Below are positions 15,221-23,107 of a DNA stretch of 38,420 bases, in pieces; positions within the stretch are counted from its first letter, which is position 1, and every line of letters starts with the position of its first letter. Under the pieces are notes generated by a model. The model saw nothing but the letters and a program-made list of their open reading frames with translations, was not told the origin of the DNA and ran no database searches. The stretch spans positions 1 to 38,420 of the forward strand of contig CAZLNO010000024.1 of assembly GCA_964561005.1 (NCBI GenBank), written 5' to 3'. The position numbers and the translations under genes were made by a program. The stretch is from CAZLNO01 sp964561005 (GTDB lineage Bacteria > Pseudomonadota > Alphaproteobacteria > Kiloniellales > Rhodovibrionaceae).

Positions 15221-16449
15221 CCCTGCGGCACGAAGCGGAGACAACCGGCACGCCCGATCGGGAGCGCCGGCACGGCGGCCTGACGCGCCTGCTGCTGGCG
15301 CTGGCCGCCCGCATCGAAAGCGGCGAGCTGCACCTGACCTTGCCGGACGGAACGCAGCGGCACTTTGCCGGCGCGCGGCCCGGCCCGCGGGCGGAATTGA
15401 CGGTGCACCGCATGCGCTTCCTCCGCCGCATGCTGACCGGCGGCAAGCTGGGCTTCGCCGAGGCTTATCTGGACGGGGACTGCGACAGCCAGACGCTGAC
15501 CGAGCTGCTGGAGCTGACGGTGCGCAACGAGGCGGCGCTGCGCGACATCCTGGCGGCGCGGCCCTGGGCCCGGCTGCTCGGCCGGGCGGCGCACCTGCTG
15601 CGGCCGAACAGCCGGCGCGGCGCGCGGCGCAACATCGCCGCGCACTACGACCTGGGCAACGACTTCTACGCCGCCTGGCTGGACCCCGGCATGACCTATT
15701 CCGCCGCCGTCTTCGCCCGGCCCGACCAGGAGCTGGAGGCCGCGCAGACGGAGAAGTACCGCCGCATCGCCCGCCTCGGCGACCTGCGCCCGGAGCATCA
15801 CGTGCTGGAGATCGGCTGCGGCTGGGGCGGCTTCGCGGAATTCGCGGCGCGGGAGATCGGCTGCCGGGTCACCGCGATCACCATCTCGCAGGCGCAGTAC
15901 GAGCATGCCCGCGCGCGCGTCCGCGAGGCCGGCCTGGACGACCGCGTGGCGATCGTCTTCCGCGATTACCGCGACATCACCGAGACCTACGACCGCATTG
16001 TCTCGATCGAGATGATCGAGGCGGTCGGCGAGGCATGGTGGCCGGACTACTTCCGTCAACTCAGCGACCGCCTGTCGCCGGGCGGCCGCGCGGTGCTGCA
16101 GGCCATCACCATCGACGAGGCGCGGTTCGCGGCCTATCGCCGGGGCGCCGACTTCATCCAGCGCTACATCTTCCCCGGCGGCATGCTGCCGAGCGTTGCG
16201 GTGATCCAGGGCCACGCCGAGGCCGTAGGTCTGAGGTGCGCGGTTTCGGCCAGCCACGGGCCGGACTACGCCGAGACTCTGCGGCGTTGGCGGCGCGCTT
16301 TCGAGGACGCCTGGCCGCGCATCGCCGCCCTGGGCTTCGACCACCGCTTCCGCCGCATGTGGCGCTTCTACCTGGCTTACTGCGAAGCCGGGTTCCAGAC
16401 GGGACGCATCGACCTCTGGCAGGTCGCCTTCGACCGGCAGGACGGCTGA
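15217..16449 (+). CDS. cfa: cyclopropane fatty acid synthase-like SAM methyltransferase
   Basis: A 410-residue class I SAM methyltransferase. Motifs: NIAAHYDLGNDFYAAWLDPGMTYSAAVF (139-166), SAM motif I VLEIGCGWGGFAE (197 onward), ITISQAQYEHA, SIEMIEAVGEAWWPDYF and the C-terminal RRGADFIQRYIFPGGMLPS. The family adds a methylene or methyl group across a double bond of phospholipid acyl chains at the inner membrane face. In sigma-E islands such homologues have been tied to singlet-oxygen defence and, in some Rhodobacter relatives, to furan fatty acid synthesis, so the product may not be a cyclopropane. GGAGG precedes ATG 15217, which overlaps the DUF1365 stop. Confidence 0.93.
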   Translation: MTLRHEAETTGTPDRERRHGGLTRLLLALAARIESGELHLTLPDGTQRHFAGARPGPRAELTVHRMRFLRRMLTGGKLGFAEAYLDGDCDSQTLTELLELTVRNEAALRDILAARPWARLLGRAAHLLRPNSRRGARRNIAAHYDLGNDFYAAWLDPGMTYSAAVFARPDQELEAAQTEKYRRIARLGDLRPEHHVLEIGCGWGGFAEFAAREIGCRVTAITISQAQYEHARARVREAGLDDRVAIVFRDYRDITETYDRIVSIEMIEAVGEAWWPDYFRQLSDRLSPGGRAVLQAITIDEARFAAYRRGADFIQRYIFPGGMLPSVAVIQGHAEAVGLRCAVSASHGPDYAETLRRWRRAFEDAWPRIAALGFDHRFRRMWRFYLAYCEAGFQTGRIDLWQVAFDRQDG

Positions 16450-16486
16450 ACGCCCGGCGATCCGGGGCGACGCAGGAGAACCGAGC

Positions 16487-17017
16487 ATGACGTCTCATGA
16501 AGTGGCGCCGCGCGCGCCGGACATGCTGCTGGAGGATTTCTTTCTCGGCCGGACCCAGGCCTGGGGCATCTTCCAGGACCGCTTCGGCAAGCTGCGCCAG
16601 CAGTTCACCGTGGACGTCCAGGGCGAGTGGGACCCGGGGTCAAGGGTGCTCGAACTGACGGAGGACTTCACCTATGACGACGGCCGCCGGGAGCGGCGCG
16701 TCTGGACCATCGCCAAGCTGGACGACACGCGCTACAGCGGCCGTACCGACGGCGTCGTCGGGATGGCCGACGTGCGCCTGCACGGTCCCGCCGTCAACCT
16801 CAGCTATCGCATGAAGGTCGACATCGCCGGCAGGCACTGGACGCTGACGTTCGACGACTGGATGTTCCGGCAGGACCGCGACGTGGTCATCAACCGCGCG
16901 CAGGTCAGCAAGCTGGGCCTGCTGATCGGCACCGCGACGATCTGTTTCCGCAAGGCGGCGGCGAACCAGGACCGGATCGCTTCGCCCGCGCCCATGCCGG
17001 GCCGGGCGCGGCCCTGA
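16487..17017 (+). CDS. DUF3833 family protein
   Basis: A 176-residue protein matching DUF3833 over nearly its full length: LEDFFLGRTQAWGIFQDRFG, LTEDFTYDDGRRERRVWTI, LTFDDWMFRQDRDVVINRAQVSK, GLLIGTATICFRK. Function unknown. Many relatives in gammaproteobacteria are lipoproteins; this one has no signal peptide or lipobox and looks cytosolic or peripheral. AGGAG precedes the start. It is last gene of the sigma-E lipid operon and ends six bases from the stop of the convergent NTF2-like gene, with no room for a terminator between them. Confidence 0.9.
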   Translation: MTSHEVAPRAPDMLLEDFFLGRTQAWGIFQDRFGKLRQQFTVDVQGEWDPGSRVLELTEDFTYDDGRRERRVWTIAKLDDTRYSGRTDGVVGMADVRLHGPAVNLSYRMKVDIAGRHWTLTFDDWMFRQDRDVVINRAQVSKLGLLIGTATICFRKAAANQDRIASPAPMPGRARP

Positions 17018-17023
17018 AGCGGC

Positions 17024-17482
17024 TCAACCCCGCGGCGGCGGCAGCGCCAGGCGTCGACGCAACGCGCGGAGCACGGCCCCGACCAGCGGCAGGCGCTCGT
17101 AGAGTTGGCCGGCGGCGTCCCAGTGGTCGATGTGGGCGGCCACCAGGCCCTCGTCGTTGAGCGTGGCCTCGCTCATGCCCTCGATGCGCCAGATCGTCCG
17201 GCCGCGCCGGGGCCGGAAGGTGAAGGTCCAGCGCAGATAGGCGGTCCGGCCGCTGCGCGCCCAGTCGCGCACCTGGAAGCGCGGCGCCGCCACCTCCGCG
17301 AACATCTTGTCGAACACCGCCCGGAATTGCGCCGCGCCATGCACGTCGTTGAAGGGGTCGCGGAAATGCACGTCCCAGGCGCACAGCCGCAGCAACGCCG
17401 GCAGGGTCTCCGGCGTCAGGCGCTCGAAGGCGGCGACGTAGGCGCGGATGCGTTCGTCCGGGTCGAAGCGCGCGTCCGTCAT
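17024..17482 (-). CDS. NTF2/SnoaL-like domain protein
   Basis: A 152-residue small protein of the nuclear transport factor 2-like (SnoaL) cone fold, recognised by FERLTPETLPALLRLCAWDVHFRDPFNDVHG, the VFDKMFAEV helix, and IDHWDAAGQLYERLPLVGAVLRALRRRL at the end. It has no signal peptide. Homologues sit beside the SDR, photolyase and cfa genes in other ChrR islands. It may bind or isomerise a small hydrophobic substrate; nothing specific can be claimed. The start ATG at 17482 overlaps the SDR stop (ATGA), so it is translated with the SDR. Confidence 0.88.
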   Translation of the reverse strand: MTDARFDPDERIRAYVAAFERLTPETLPALLRLCAWDVHFRDPFNDVHGAAQFRAVFDKMFAEVAAPRFQVRDWARSGRTAYLRWTFTFRPRRGRTIWRIEGMSEATLNDEGLVAAHIDHWDAAGQLYERLPLVGAVLRALRRRLALPPPRG

Positions 17483-18249
17483 GACTTCGGCAGCATGCGC
17501 CGGGCCAGCGCCAACGCCAAGGCGTACGGCAGGACGCGGTAGAGCTTCACCAGCCAGCAGAACAAGCGGGGAAAGACGATCTCGAACCGCGTCGTGCCCA
17601 GGCCGCGATGCAGCGCCGCCGCCGCGTCCGCCACCTCCATCAGCATCGGCATCGGGAAGGGGTTGCGGTCGGTGAGCGGCGTGCGCACGAAGCCGGGGTT
17701 GACCACCTGCAGCAGCACGCCCTCGCCCTCCAGCTCGGGCCGCAGGCTTTCCAGCATGTTGATCATCGCCGCCTTGCTGGCGCCGTAGGCCGCGGCGGTG
17801 GGCAGGCCGCGATAGCCGGCGACCGAGGCGACCACGGCGAGCTGGCCCCGGCCGCGCGTCCGCATGCGCGGCAGCAGCGCCTCCATGGCATGGACGGCGC
17901 CGAAGACGTTCAGCCGCAGCAGCCGCTCCACGGTCTCCGCGCTGAACTCGCGCGCCGGCATCGGCTGGTGCGTGCCGGCGTTGAGCACGGCCAGGGCGAT
18001 GGGCCCCAGCTCGCGCTCGATGGCCTCGACGGTCGCGGCGGTCGCGGCGGCGTCGGTCACGTCCAGCGGGTAGGCATGAATGCCGCCGCCCGCCTCCGCC
18101 GCCAGGGTCTCCAGCTCCGAGACGCGCCGCGCCGAGACCGCGACGCGCCAGCCCGCCCGCGCCAGCCGCAGCGCCAGGGCCCGGCCCAGGCCGCTGCTTG
18201 CCCCGGTGACCCAGGCGCAGCCGTGTTCCGGCGTTGCGGGGGCTACCAT
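17479..18249 (-). CDS. short-chain dehydrogenase/reductase
   Basis: A 256-residue classical SDR. The NAD(P) motif TGASSGLG is at 15-22, NAG at 90-92, and the catalytic Ser142, Tyr155 and Lys159 in SVAGYRGLPTAAAYGASKAAM. The C-terminal tail is hydrophobic and basic (FCWLVKLYRVLPYALALALARRM), suggesting membrane association. The start ATG at 18249 lies inside the end of the photolyase gene (7-base overlap). As part of the photolyase-SDR-NTF2 operon it probably reduces a carbonyl formed from, or needed for, the modified lipid; the substrate is unknown. Confidence 0.92.
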   Translation of the reverse strand: MVAPATPEHGCAWVTGASSGLGRALALRLARAGWRVAVSARRVSELETLAAEAGGGIHAYPLDVTDAAATAATVEAIERELGPIALAVLNAGTHQPMPAREFSAETVERLLRLNVFGAVHAMEALLPRMRTRGRGQLAVVASVAGYRGLPTAAAYGASKAAMINMLESLRPELEGEGVLLQVVNPGFVRTPLTDRNPFPMPMLMEVADAAAALHRGLGTTRFEIVFPRLFCWLVKLYRVLPYALALALARRMLPKS

Positions 18250-19793
18250 GCGCCGGGCTCCGCGTACGTGAGGTCGTCGAGGAAGCGCCGCGCCTGCGCG
18301 CGCAGCGCCTGCACCTTTTCCGGGCTCATGCGGTCCAGGGTGCGCAGCGGCATGGCCATACGGGGATTGCGCGCGAAGGCCGCGCGGTGGCGGTCTATGA
18401 AGTGCCAATACAGCGCATTGAACGGACAGGCATCCTCCGAAAGCTGCTTTTTCACGTCATAGCGGCAGTGCTTGCAGTAGTCCGACATGCGGTCGATGTA
18501 CTTGCCGCTGGCCGCATAGGGCTTGGAGGCCAGCAGGCCGCCGTCGGCGAACAGCGCCATGCCCTGCACGTTGGGCAGCTCCACCCACTCGAAGGCGTCG
18601 GCGTAGACGACCAGGTACCACTCGTTCACGGCCTTGGGGTCCAGCCCCGCCAGCAGCGCGAAGGTGCCCGTCACCATCAACCGCTGGATGTGGTGGGCAT
18701 AGGCCTCGCGGCGGGTCTGGGTGACCACCTCGCGCAGGCAGGCCATCCCGGTCTCGCCCGTCCAGTAGAATTCGGGCAGCGGCCGGCGCGCGTCCAGGGC
18801 GTTGGTCTCGGCGTAGTGCGGCATCTTCAGCCAGTAGATGCCGCGCACGTACTCGCGCCAGCCCAGGATCTGCCGCACGAAGCCCTCGACGGCGTTCAGC
18901 GGCGCCCGGCCCGCTTCCCACGCCCGCACCGCCGCGGCGCAGACCGCGCGCGGCTCCAGCAGGCCCACGTTCAGATAGGCCGCGATCCGCGCATGATACA
19001 GGAGGGGGTCGCCCAGGCGCATCGCATCCTGGTAGTCGCCGAAGCGCGGCAGGGCGTGCGTCAGGAAGTGGTCCAGCGCCGCTTTAGCCTCCTCGGCCGT
19101 GACCGCGAAGTCGAAGCCGTCCAGCGTCCCGAAGTGATCGCCGAAGTGCGCGCCGACGAGGTCCAGGACCTCTTGCGTGAGGGCATCGGGCGGCACGCCG
19201 TGGCGCGGCGGCGCCGGCGTGTCGGCGCCAATCGCCTTGCGGTTCTCGGCGTCGAAGTTCCAGCGTCCGCCCGCCGGCGCGCCGTCGGGCTCCATGAGCA
19301 GCCCGGTCTCCCGCCGCAGCGCGCGGTAGAAATGCTCCATGCGCGGCGCCTTGCGCCCATCGGCCCAGCGGGCGAAGGCGTCGGGCGCGCGGAAGAAGCG
19401 GTCGTCCTCGCGGATGTCCACCGGCACGCCGGTCGCCTCCGCCCAGCCCCGGGCGTCCTGCCAGACACGCCACTCTCCCGGCCGGACGAGGACCACGCGA
19501 TCCGGTCGGTGGCGCGCCACGGCCCGGCGCAGCTCGCCCCCGAAGGTGCCGGTGTTGTCCGGCTCGTCCAGGCGGACGTAGTCCACGCGCACGCCCTCGG
19601 CCGCAAGGGCCTCGGCGAAATGACGCATGGCCGACAGAACGAAGGCGATTTTCTTCGGATGGTGGCGGACGTAAGTGGCCTCGGCGCGGACCTCGACCAT
19701 CAGCACGATGTCGCGGTCCGCGTCGAGATCACGCAGCGCGGCGAGCGACCGGCTGAGCTGGTCGCCGAGCACGAAGCGGAGCGTCCGGGGCAT
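18243..19793 (-). CDS. phrB: FeS cryptochrome/photolyase (PhrB/CryB type)
   Basis: A 516-residue flavoprotein of the iron-sulfur bacterial cryptochrome and (6-4) photolyase group. Four cysteines match the 4Fe-4S ligands of Agrobacterium PhrB: Cys352 (GMACLREV), Cys440 and Cys443 (SDYCKHCRY), and Cys456 (EDACPFN). Other landmarks are LRFVLGDQLS at the N-terminus, MEHFYRALRRETGLLM, GGRWNFDAENRK, GFVRQILGWREYVRGIYW and VYADAFEWVELPNVQGMALFADGG. It would bind FAD and a lumazine-type antenna and repair UV photoproducts or sense light. ATG at 19793 is chosen; GTG at 19805 gives four more residues. A putative sigma-E promoter lies upstream. Confidence 0.94.
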   Translation of the reverse strand: MPRTLRFVLGDQLSRSLAALRDLDADRDIVLMVEVRAEATYVRHHPKKIAFVLSAMRHFAEALAAEGVRVDYVRLDEPDNTGTFGGELRRAVARHRPDRVVLVRPGEWRVWQDARGWAEATGVPVDIREDDRFFRAPDAFARWADGRKAPRMEHFYRALRRETGLLMEPDGAPAGGRWNFDAENRKAIGADTPAPPRHGVPPDALTQEVLDLVGAHFGDHFGTLDGFDFAVTAEEAKAALDHFLTHALPRFGDYQDAMRLGDPLLYHARIAAYLNVGLLEPRAVCAAAVRAWEAGRAPLNAVEGFVRQILGWREYVRGIYWLKMPHYAETNALDARRPLPEFYWTGETGMACLREVVTQTRREAYAHHIQRLMVTGTFALLAGLDPKAVNEWYLVVYADAFEWVELPNVQGMALFADGGLLASKPYAASGKYIDRMSDYCKHCRYDVKKQLSEDACPFNALYWHFIDRHRAAFARNPRMAMPLRTLDRMSPEKVQALRAQARRFLDDLTYAEPGAW

Positions 19794-19808
19794 GGCGCGC
19801 GGCACCGG

Positions 19809-19844
19809 TCAGGCGGCGCCGGGAATCGGATCGAATGCCTTCAT
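19809..19844 (-). CDS. possible 11-codon leader peptide before phrB
   Basis: ATG at 19844 opens MKAFDPIPGAA and stops at 19809, three bases before the possible GTG start of phrB and in the same frame. The proposed sigma-E start point falls almost on this ATG, so it could be translated as a leaderless start with re-initiation at phrB. It may equally be chance. Confidence 0.25.
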   Translation of the reverse strand: MKAFDPIPGAA

Positions 19845-19851
19845 GTCCCGT

Positions 19852-19879
19852 CCTACGAACGCGGGTCCCGGATGGATGC
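19852..19879 (-). promoter_or_regulatory. putative sigma-E promoter of the phrB-SDR-NTF2 operon
   Basis: On the minus strand GCATCC (19879-19874), 16 bp, CGTAGG (19857-19852). It has the same form as the sites before rpoE, rpoH2 and the FAD/lipid operon. Confidence 0.55.
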
Positions 19880-19963
19880 CGGCGCGGGGCGCGGGGTCCA
19901 TCCCGCGCCGCGCTCGCTCCATATTGTAGCGCCGATGAAAGCGCGCACACCAGGCTCACCCGC

Positions 19964-20044
19964 CGGTCGGGGGCTTGCCCCCGACCGAGACGTTTCCGGC
20001 ACGCCTATCGAAAAACGTTCGGGGCGTGGGCAAGCCCACGCCCC
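19964..20044. repeat. double-hairpin repeat, copy A (probable gad terminator)
   Basis: There are two perfect hairpins. H1 is CGGTCGGGGGC-tt-GCCCCCGACCG (19964-19987); H2 is GGGGCGTGGGC-aa-GCCCACGCCCC (20021-20044). Read on the minus strand, downstream of gad, H2 is followed by GAACGTTTTTCGA, giving an intrinsic-terminator shape. Other copies are at 35864-35944 and 37804-37866. Confidence 0.75.
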
Positions 20045-20083
20045 GCGACCGTTGCCCGCCAAGCCGCGGAGACACGCGTGCGC

Positions 20084-21523
20084 TCAGCACTGCGCGAACT
20101 TGTGCTTGACGCCCGCGCGCGTGGGCCTGGGATGGACCCGGCGCCTGGCCTCGCCCTCCAGTTCCTTCAGCGCCGTTTCATAGTCCGCCAGCAGCAGGTC
20201 GACCATGTCGACGCTGAAGCCCTCGCGCACCACCATGCGCAGGACGCTCACCTTGTCCGCGCCTTGGTCCAGGTTCGGCGGCAGGGTGTAGGCGGGCACG
20301 ATCCAGCCCTTCTGCCGCAGCTTGTCGGCGAGCTGGAAGGCGTCGAAGCGGGCCTCGACGTCGGGCTTCAGGCGCACGACGACGACCGGCAGGTCGCTGT
20401 GGGCGCGGCTCAGCGCCTCGAACACGCCCATGTCGAGCAGACCCTCCTGCAGCCGCACGGCCGAGCGGCGCATCGCCGCCACCAGGTCGCGATAGCCTTC
20501 CCGGCCGAGCCGCAGGAACTGGTAGTACTGCGCGATGACCTGGGCGGCCGGGCGGGAGAAGTTCAGGTTGAAGGTCTCCTCCTCGCCGCCGAGATAGTTG
20601 ACGCTGAACAACAGGCTGCGCGGAAGGTATTCCTTGTCGCGCCAGATGACCCAGCCGATGCCCGGATAGACCAGGCCGTACTTGTGGCCCGAGGCGTTGA
20701 TGGAGCGCACCTGCTCCAGGCGGAAGTCCCATTCCAGCTCCGGCCGGTCGAAGGGCGCGACGAAGCCGCCCGAGGCGCCGTCGACGTGGATCGGGATGTC
20801 CCAGTCCCGGGTCGCCTTGACCTCCAGCAGCACGTCGTTGACCGCCTTCACGTCCATGTACTGCCCGGTGAAGGTGGTACCCAGCACGCAGATGACGCCG
20901 ATGGTGTTCTCGTCCACGCGCTGCTTTACGTCCTCCGGCGTGATGGTGTACTGCCCCGGCCGCATCGGGATCTGCCGCTTCTCGAACTCCACGCCGAAGT
21001 AGTTGGCAAACTTTTCCCAGCAGACGTGGACGTCGGTGCCCATCACGATGTTCGGTTTTGCCGAGGGGTCCTTGCGCCGGTTCTCCTCCCAGTAGCGGAT
21101 CATCGCCACCCCGGCGAGCATCGCCGCCTCCGAGGAGCCGATGGCGTAGGTGCCGGTCACCTGGCCCTCGCAGGCCTCGGCGTGCCAGAGGTTGCCCACC
21201 ATGTTGACGCAGCGCTGGGCGATGTCGGTGGTGCGGGGGTACTCGGTCTGGTCGGCCAGGTTCTTGTTGATGGCCGTGTCCATCAGGCGGTTGGCGTAGT
21301 CGTCCATCCAGGTGGTCACGAAGGACGCCACGTTCAGCTTGGGCTTGCCGTCGAGCTGCAGCTCGTCGGCGACCAGCCAATAGGCCACGTCGGGGTCCAT
21401 CGCGCCGTCGGGGATCAGCGCGCGCGGCGCCGGCTCCATGAAGGGACGGTGCGAGTAGACCGGGCGCTCGCCCTCGGCCGCGGCCTCCTGCGGGCGCTCG
21501 CCGGTGTTCACGTCGTGCAGCAT
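20084..21523 (-). CDS. gad: glutamate decarboxylase
   Basis: A 479-residue PLP enzyme converting glutamate to GABA and CO2. Landmarks: TYAIGSSEAAMLAGVAM, HVDGASGGFVAPF with the PLP-contacting Asp248, and SINASGHKYGLVYPGIGW with the Schiff-base Lys281. The C-terminus HKFAQC is similar in position to the pH-gating tail of E. coli GadB but not in sequence. GGGAGG precedes ATG 21523. It follows the nitrilase-like gene by 30 bases on the same strand, so both are probably one transcript. No glutamate/GABA antiporter gene is nearby, which argues for a metabolic GABA role rather than classical acid resistance (inference). A terminator-like double hairpin follows. Confidence 0.94.
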   Translation of the reverse strand: MLHDVNTGERPQEAAAEGERPVYSHRPFMEPAPRALIPDGAMDPDVAYWLVADELQLDGKPKLNVASFVTTWMDDYANRLMDTAINKNLADQTEYPRTTDIAQRCVNMVGNLWHAEACEGQVTGTYAIGSSEAAMLAGVAMIRYWEENRRKDPSAKPNIVMGTDVHVCWEKFANYFGVEFEKRQIPMRPGQYTITPEDVKQRVDENTIGVICVLGTTFTGQYMDVKAVNDVLLEVKATRDWDIPIHVDGASGGFVAPFDRPELEWDFRLEQVRSINASGHKYGLVYPGIGWVIWRDKEYLPRSLLFSVNYLGGEEETFNLNFSRPAAQVIAQYYQFLRLGREGYRDLVAAMRRSAVRLQEGLLDMGVFEALSRAHSDLPVVVVRLKPDVEARFDAFQLADKLRQKGWIVPAYTLPPNLDQGADKVSVLRMVVREGFSVDMVDLLLADYETALKELEGEARRRVHPRPTRAGVKHKFAQC

Positions 21524-21553
21524 GTCTTGCCTCCCTGCGGCATCGTTCTGTCC

Positions 21554-22519
21554 TCAGCCCTCCGGCGAATAGTCGTAGCGGTCGTCGAAGCCGGGCGCGG
21601 CGGCGACCAGTTCGCTGTACAGGCCGGGCCGGCGGTCCTTGAGGTAGTCGCCCTCGGGATGGGTGGGTCCGTAATCGCCCGGCACGACGTCGCCGACCAG
21701 AAGGCACTCGCGGTCGTGCGGGGCGGAGAGCAGCAGGCGGCCGTGCGGCGTGGCCAGCACCGAGTTGCCGCGGAAGTGCCAGCTATCGCCGCCGACGTGC
21801 TCGTAGCCGGTGTAGTTGCAGTAGGCGATGTGAACCTCGTTCATATAGGCATTGGCGGGCACGAGGTTCTGGGAGATGTCCGGATAGGGCACCTTGGTGC
21901 GCTGGCCGTCCGGCAGCTTGTAGTAGTGGTCGGCGGCGGTCGGGATGACGATGAACTTCGCGCCCTTGATCGCCTGGATGCGCGACAGCTCGGGGAGCTC
22001 CGCCTCGTAGCAGTTCAGCACGCCGACCGGGAAGTCGTTGATCCGGGCGTGGACGTAGGGCCCATCGCCCTCCGACCAGTTGGCGTGCTCGGCGCGGCCG
22101 AAGAGGTGCGTCTTGCGATAATTCAACAGCAGCTCGCCGCGGGCGTCGAACAGCGCCATGGAGTCGAACAGCTTCTCCTCGCCGCGCACCTCCGCGCGCT
22201 CCGGATAGGGGCAGAGGATGGCGATTCCGATCTCCCTGGCGTGGTCGCGCACCTTCTGCAGGTGCGGGCCGTCCACCGGCTCCGCCAGCTTTTGCGCCAG
22301 CTCGGGCGTCAAGGCGTAGCCCGAAAGGTAGAGTTCCGGAAAGGCGATGAGCTGGACGTCGAAGCGCTCCTTGGCCAGCTTCGACACCTCGCCCAGCTTG
22401 CGGGTGTTGGCGTCCATGTCCGCCTCGGAACCCACCGGCACCTCGCCCTGATAGGCGGCGTAGCGAACCCCCTCCCCCGGCGCCGGAAGATCGGGCTTGA
22501 TCGCGGTCAGAATCAGCAT
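21554..22519 (-). CDS. carbon-nitrogen hydrolase (nitrilase superfamily)
   Basis: A 321-residue cytosolic hydrolase. The catalytic triad is visible: Glu62 (AFPELYLSGY), Lys136 (NYRKTHLFG) and Cys170 (VLNCYEAELPE). It hydrolyses a non-peptide C-N bond (amide, carbamoyl or nitrile); the exact substrate cannot be read from the sequence. The pairing with glutamate decarboxylase suggests an amide that feeds glutamate or GABA, such as glutamine-like or carbamoyl-amine substrates. ATG 22519 with GAGGGG upstream is preferred; a TTG at 22537 would add six residues. Upstream DNA (22575-22615) is unusually AT-rich and may hold the promoter. Confidence 0.9.
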   Translation of the reverse strand: MLILTAIKPDLPAPGEGVRYAAYQGEVPVGSEADMDANTRKLGEVSKLAKERFDVQLIAFPELYLSGYALTPELAQKLAEPVDGPHLQKVRDHAREIGIAILCPYPERAEVRGEEKLFDSMALFDARGELLLNYRKTHLFGRAEHANWSEGDGPYVHARINDFPVGVLNCYEAELPELSRIQAIKGAKFIVIPTAADHYYKLPDGQRTKVPYPDISQNLVPANAYMNEVHIAYCNYTGYEHVGGDSWHFRGNSVLATPHGRLLLSAPHDRECLLVGDVVPGDYGPTHPEGDYLKDRRPGLYSELVAAAPGFDDRYDYSPEG

Positions 22520-22681
22520 CGCGCCCCTCGCTTGCAACCTTGATGTGGCAATCGCCCTCCTGGTTAGGCCACGATCCTGAAAAAAAGCTTAAAATACGTG
22601 GAAAACTGTCGTAGTCTTGCAACCGAAGCGCAGCCCTTCGGGCTTCGCCCACGCCACGAACGATCACCGCGGGGAGGGGCC

Positions 22682-22718
22682 ATGACGCTGCCCCAGTCCG
22701 AGCCGCCAGCTCTGCGAG
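22682..22718 (+). CDS. possible gene start cut by a scaffold gap
   Basis: ATG at 22682 follows GGGGAGGGG by a few bases and encodes MTLPQSEPPALR before the N run. An AT-rich patch about 70-100 bases upstream could be its promoter. Too short to identify; it may not be real. Confidence 0.25.
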
Positions 22719-22818
22719 NNNNNNNNNNNNNNNNNNNNNNNNNNNNNNNNNNNNNNNNNNNNNNNNNNNNNNNNNNNNNNNNNNNNNNNNNNNNNNNNNN
22801 NNNNNNNNNNNNNNNNNN
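22719..22818. other. assembly gap (100 N)
   Basis: Exactly 100 N, the usual filler for a gap of unknown size. The gene-poor stretch around it (22520-23107) holds an AT-rich patch, a possible truncated gene start before the gap and, after it, about 200 bp with no recognised feature until the sigma-54 promoter at 23035. Confidence 0.95.
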
Positions 22819-23034
22819 GCCGCGCCGACACGGTCCGCCGCGCCGTCCCGCTCACCTCATCGTCATCCTCGCGGGAAGCTGCCGCGCCACGGCATGCGCC
22901 GCGCCGCCGCTGAGACCCCGACCCGTGCCGCGAGTGTCGCAAATTGCAGGCGATCGCCGTTGCAGCCTGCACGACCTGGGGCACGCACGGTCGCCAGACG
23001 CGCGGCAAGGCGCCGATCGCCGACCGCCGCAATC

Positions 23035-23051
23035 TTGGCACGCCGTTTGCT
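23035..23051 (+). promoter_or_regulatory. near-consensus sigma-54 promoter
   Basis: TTGGCACG-CCGT-TTGCT: the -24 GG (23037-23038) and -12 GC (23049-23050) are separated by ten bases, matching YTGGCACG-N4-TTGCW. The start point would be near 23062, 46 bases before ATG 23108. One weak dyad (TGCAC at 22968, GGGCA at 22979) lies 50-80 bases upstream, where an enhancer-binding activator could sit. Confidence 0.65.
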
Positions 23052-23107
23052 TAAGAACTTTCAGGACACGCGCCGGGCCGCCCGCCCGGCACCACAGGGA
23101 GGCCACC

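Noticed and set aside
18243..18249. Frameshift between phrB and the SDR gene
   Set aside because: Both proteins are full length with intact ends; the 7-base overlap is ordinary translational coupling.
19835..22543. 902-codon plus-strand frame over gad and the nitrilase gene
   Set aside because: Shadow of two well-supported minus-strand enzymes; no domain and no ribosome site.
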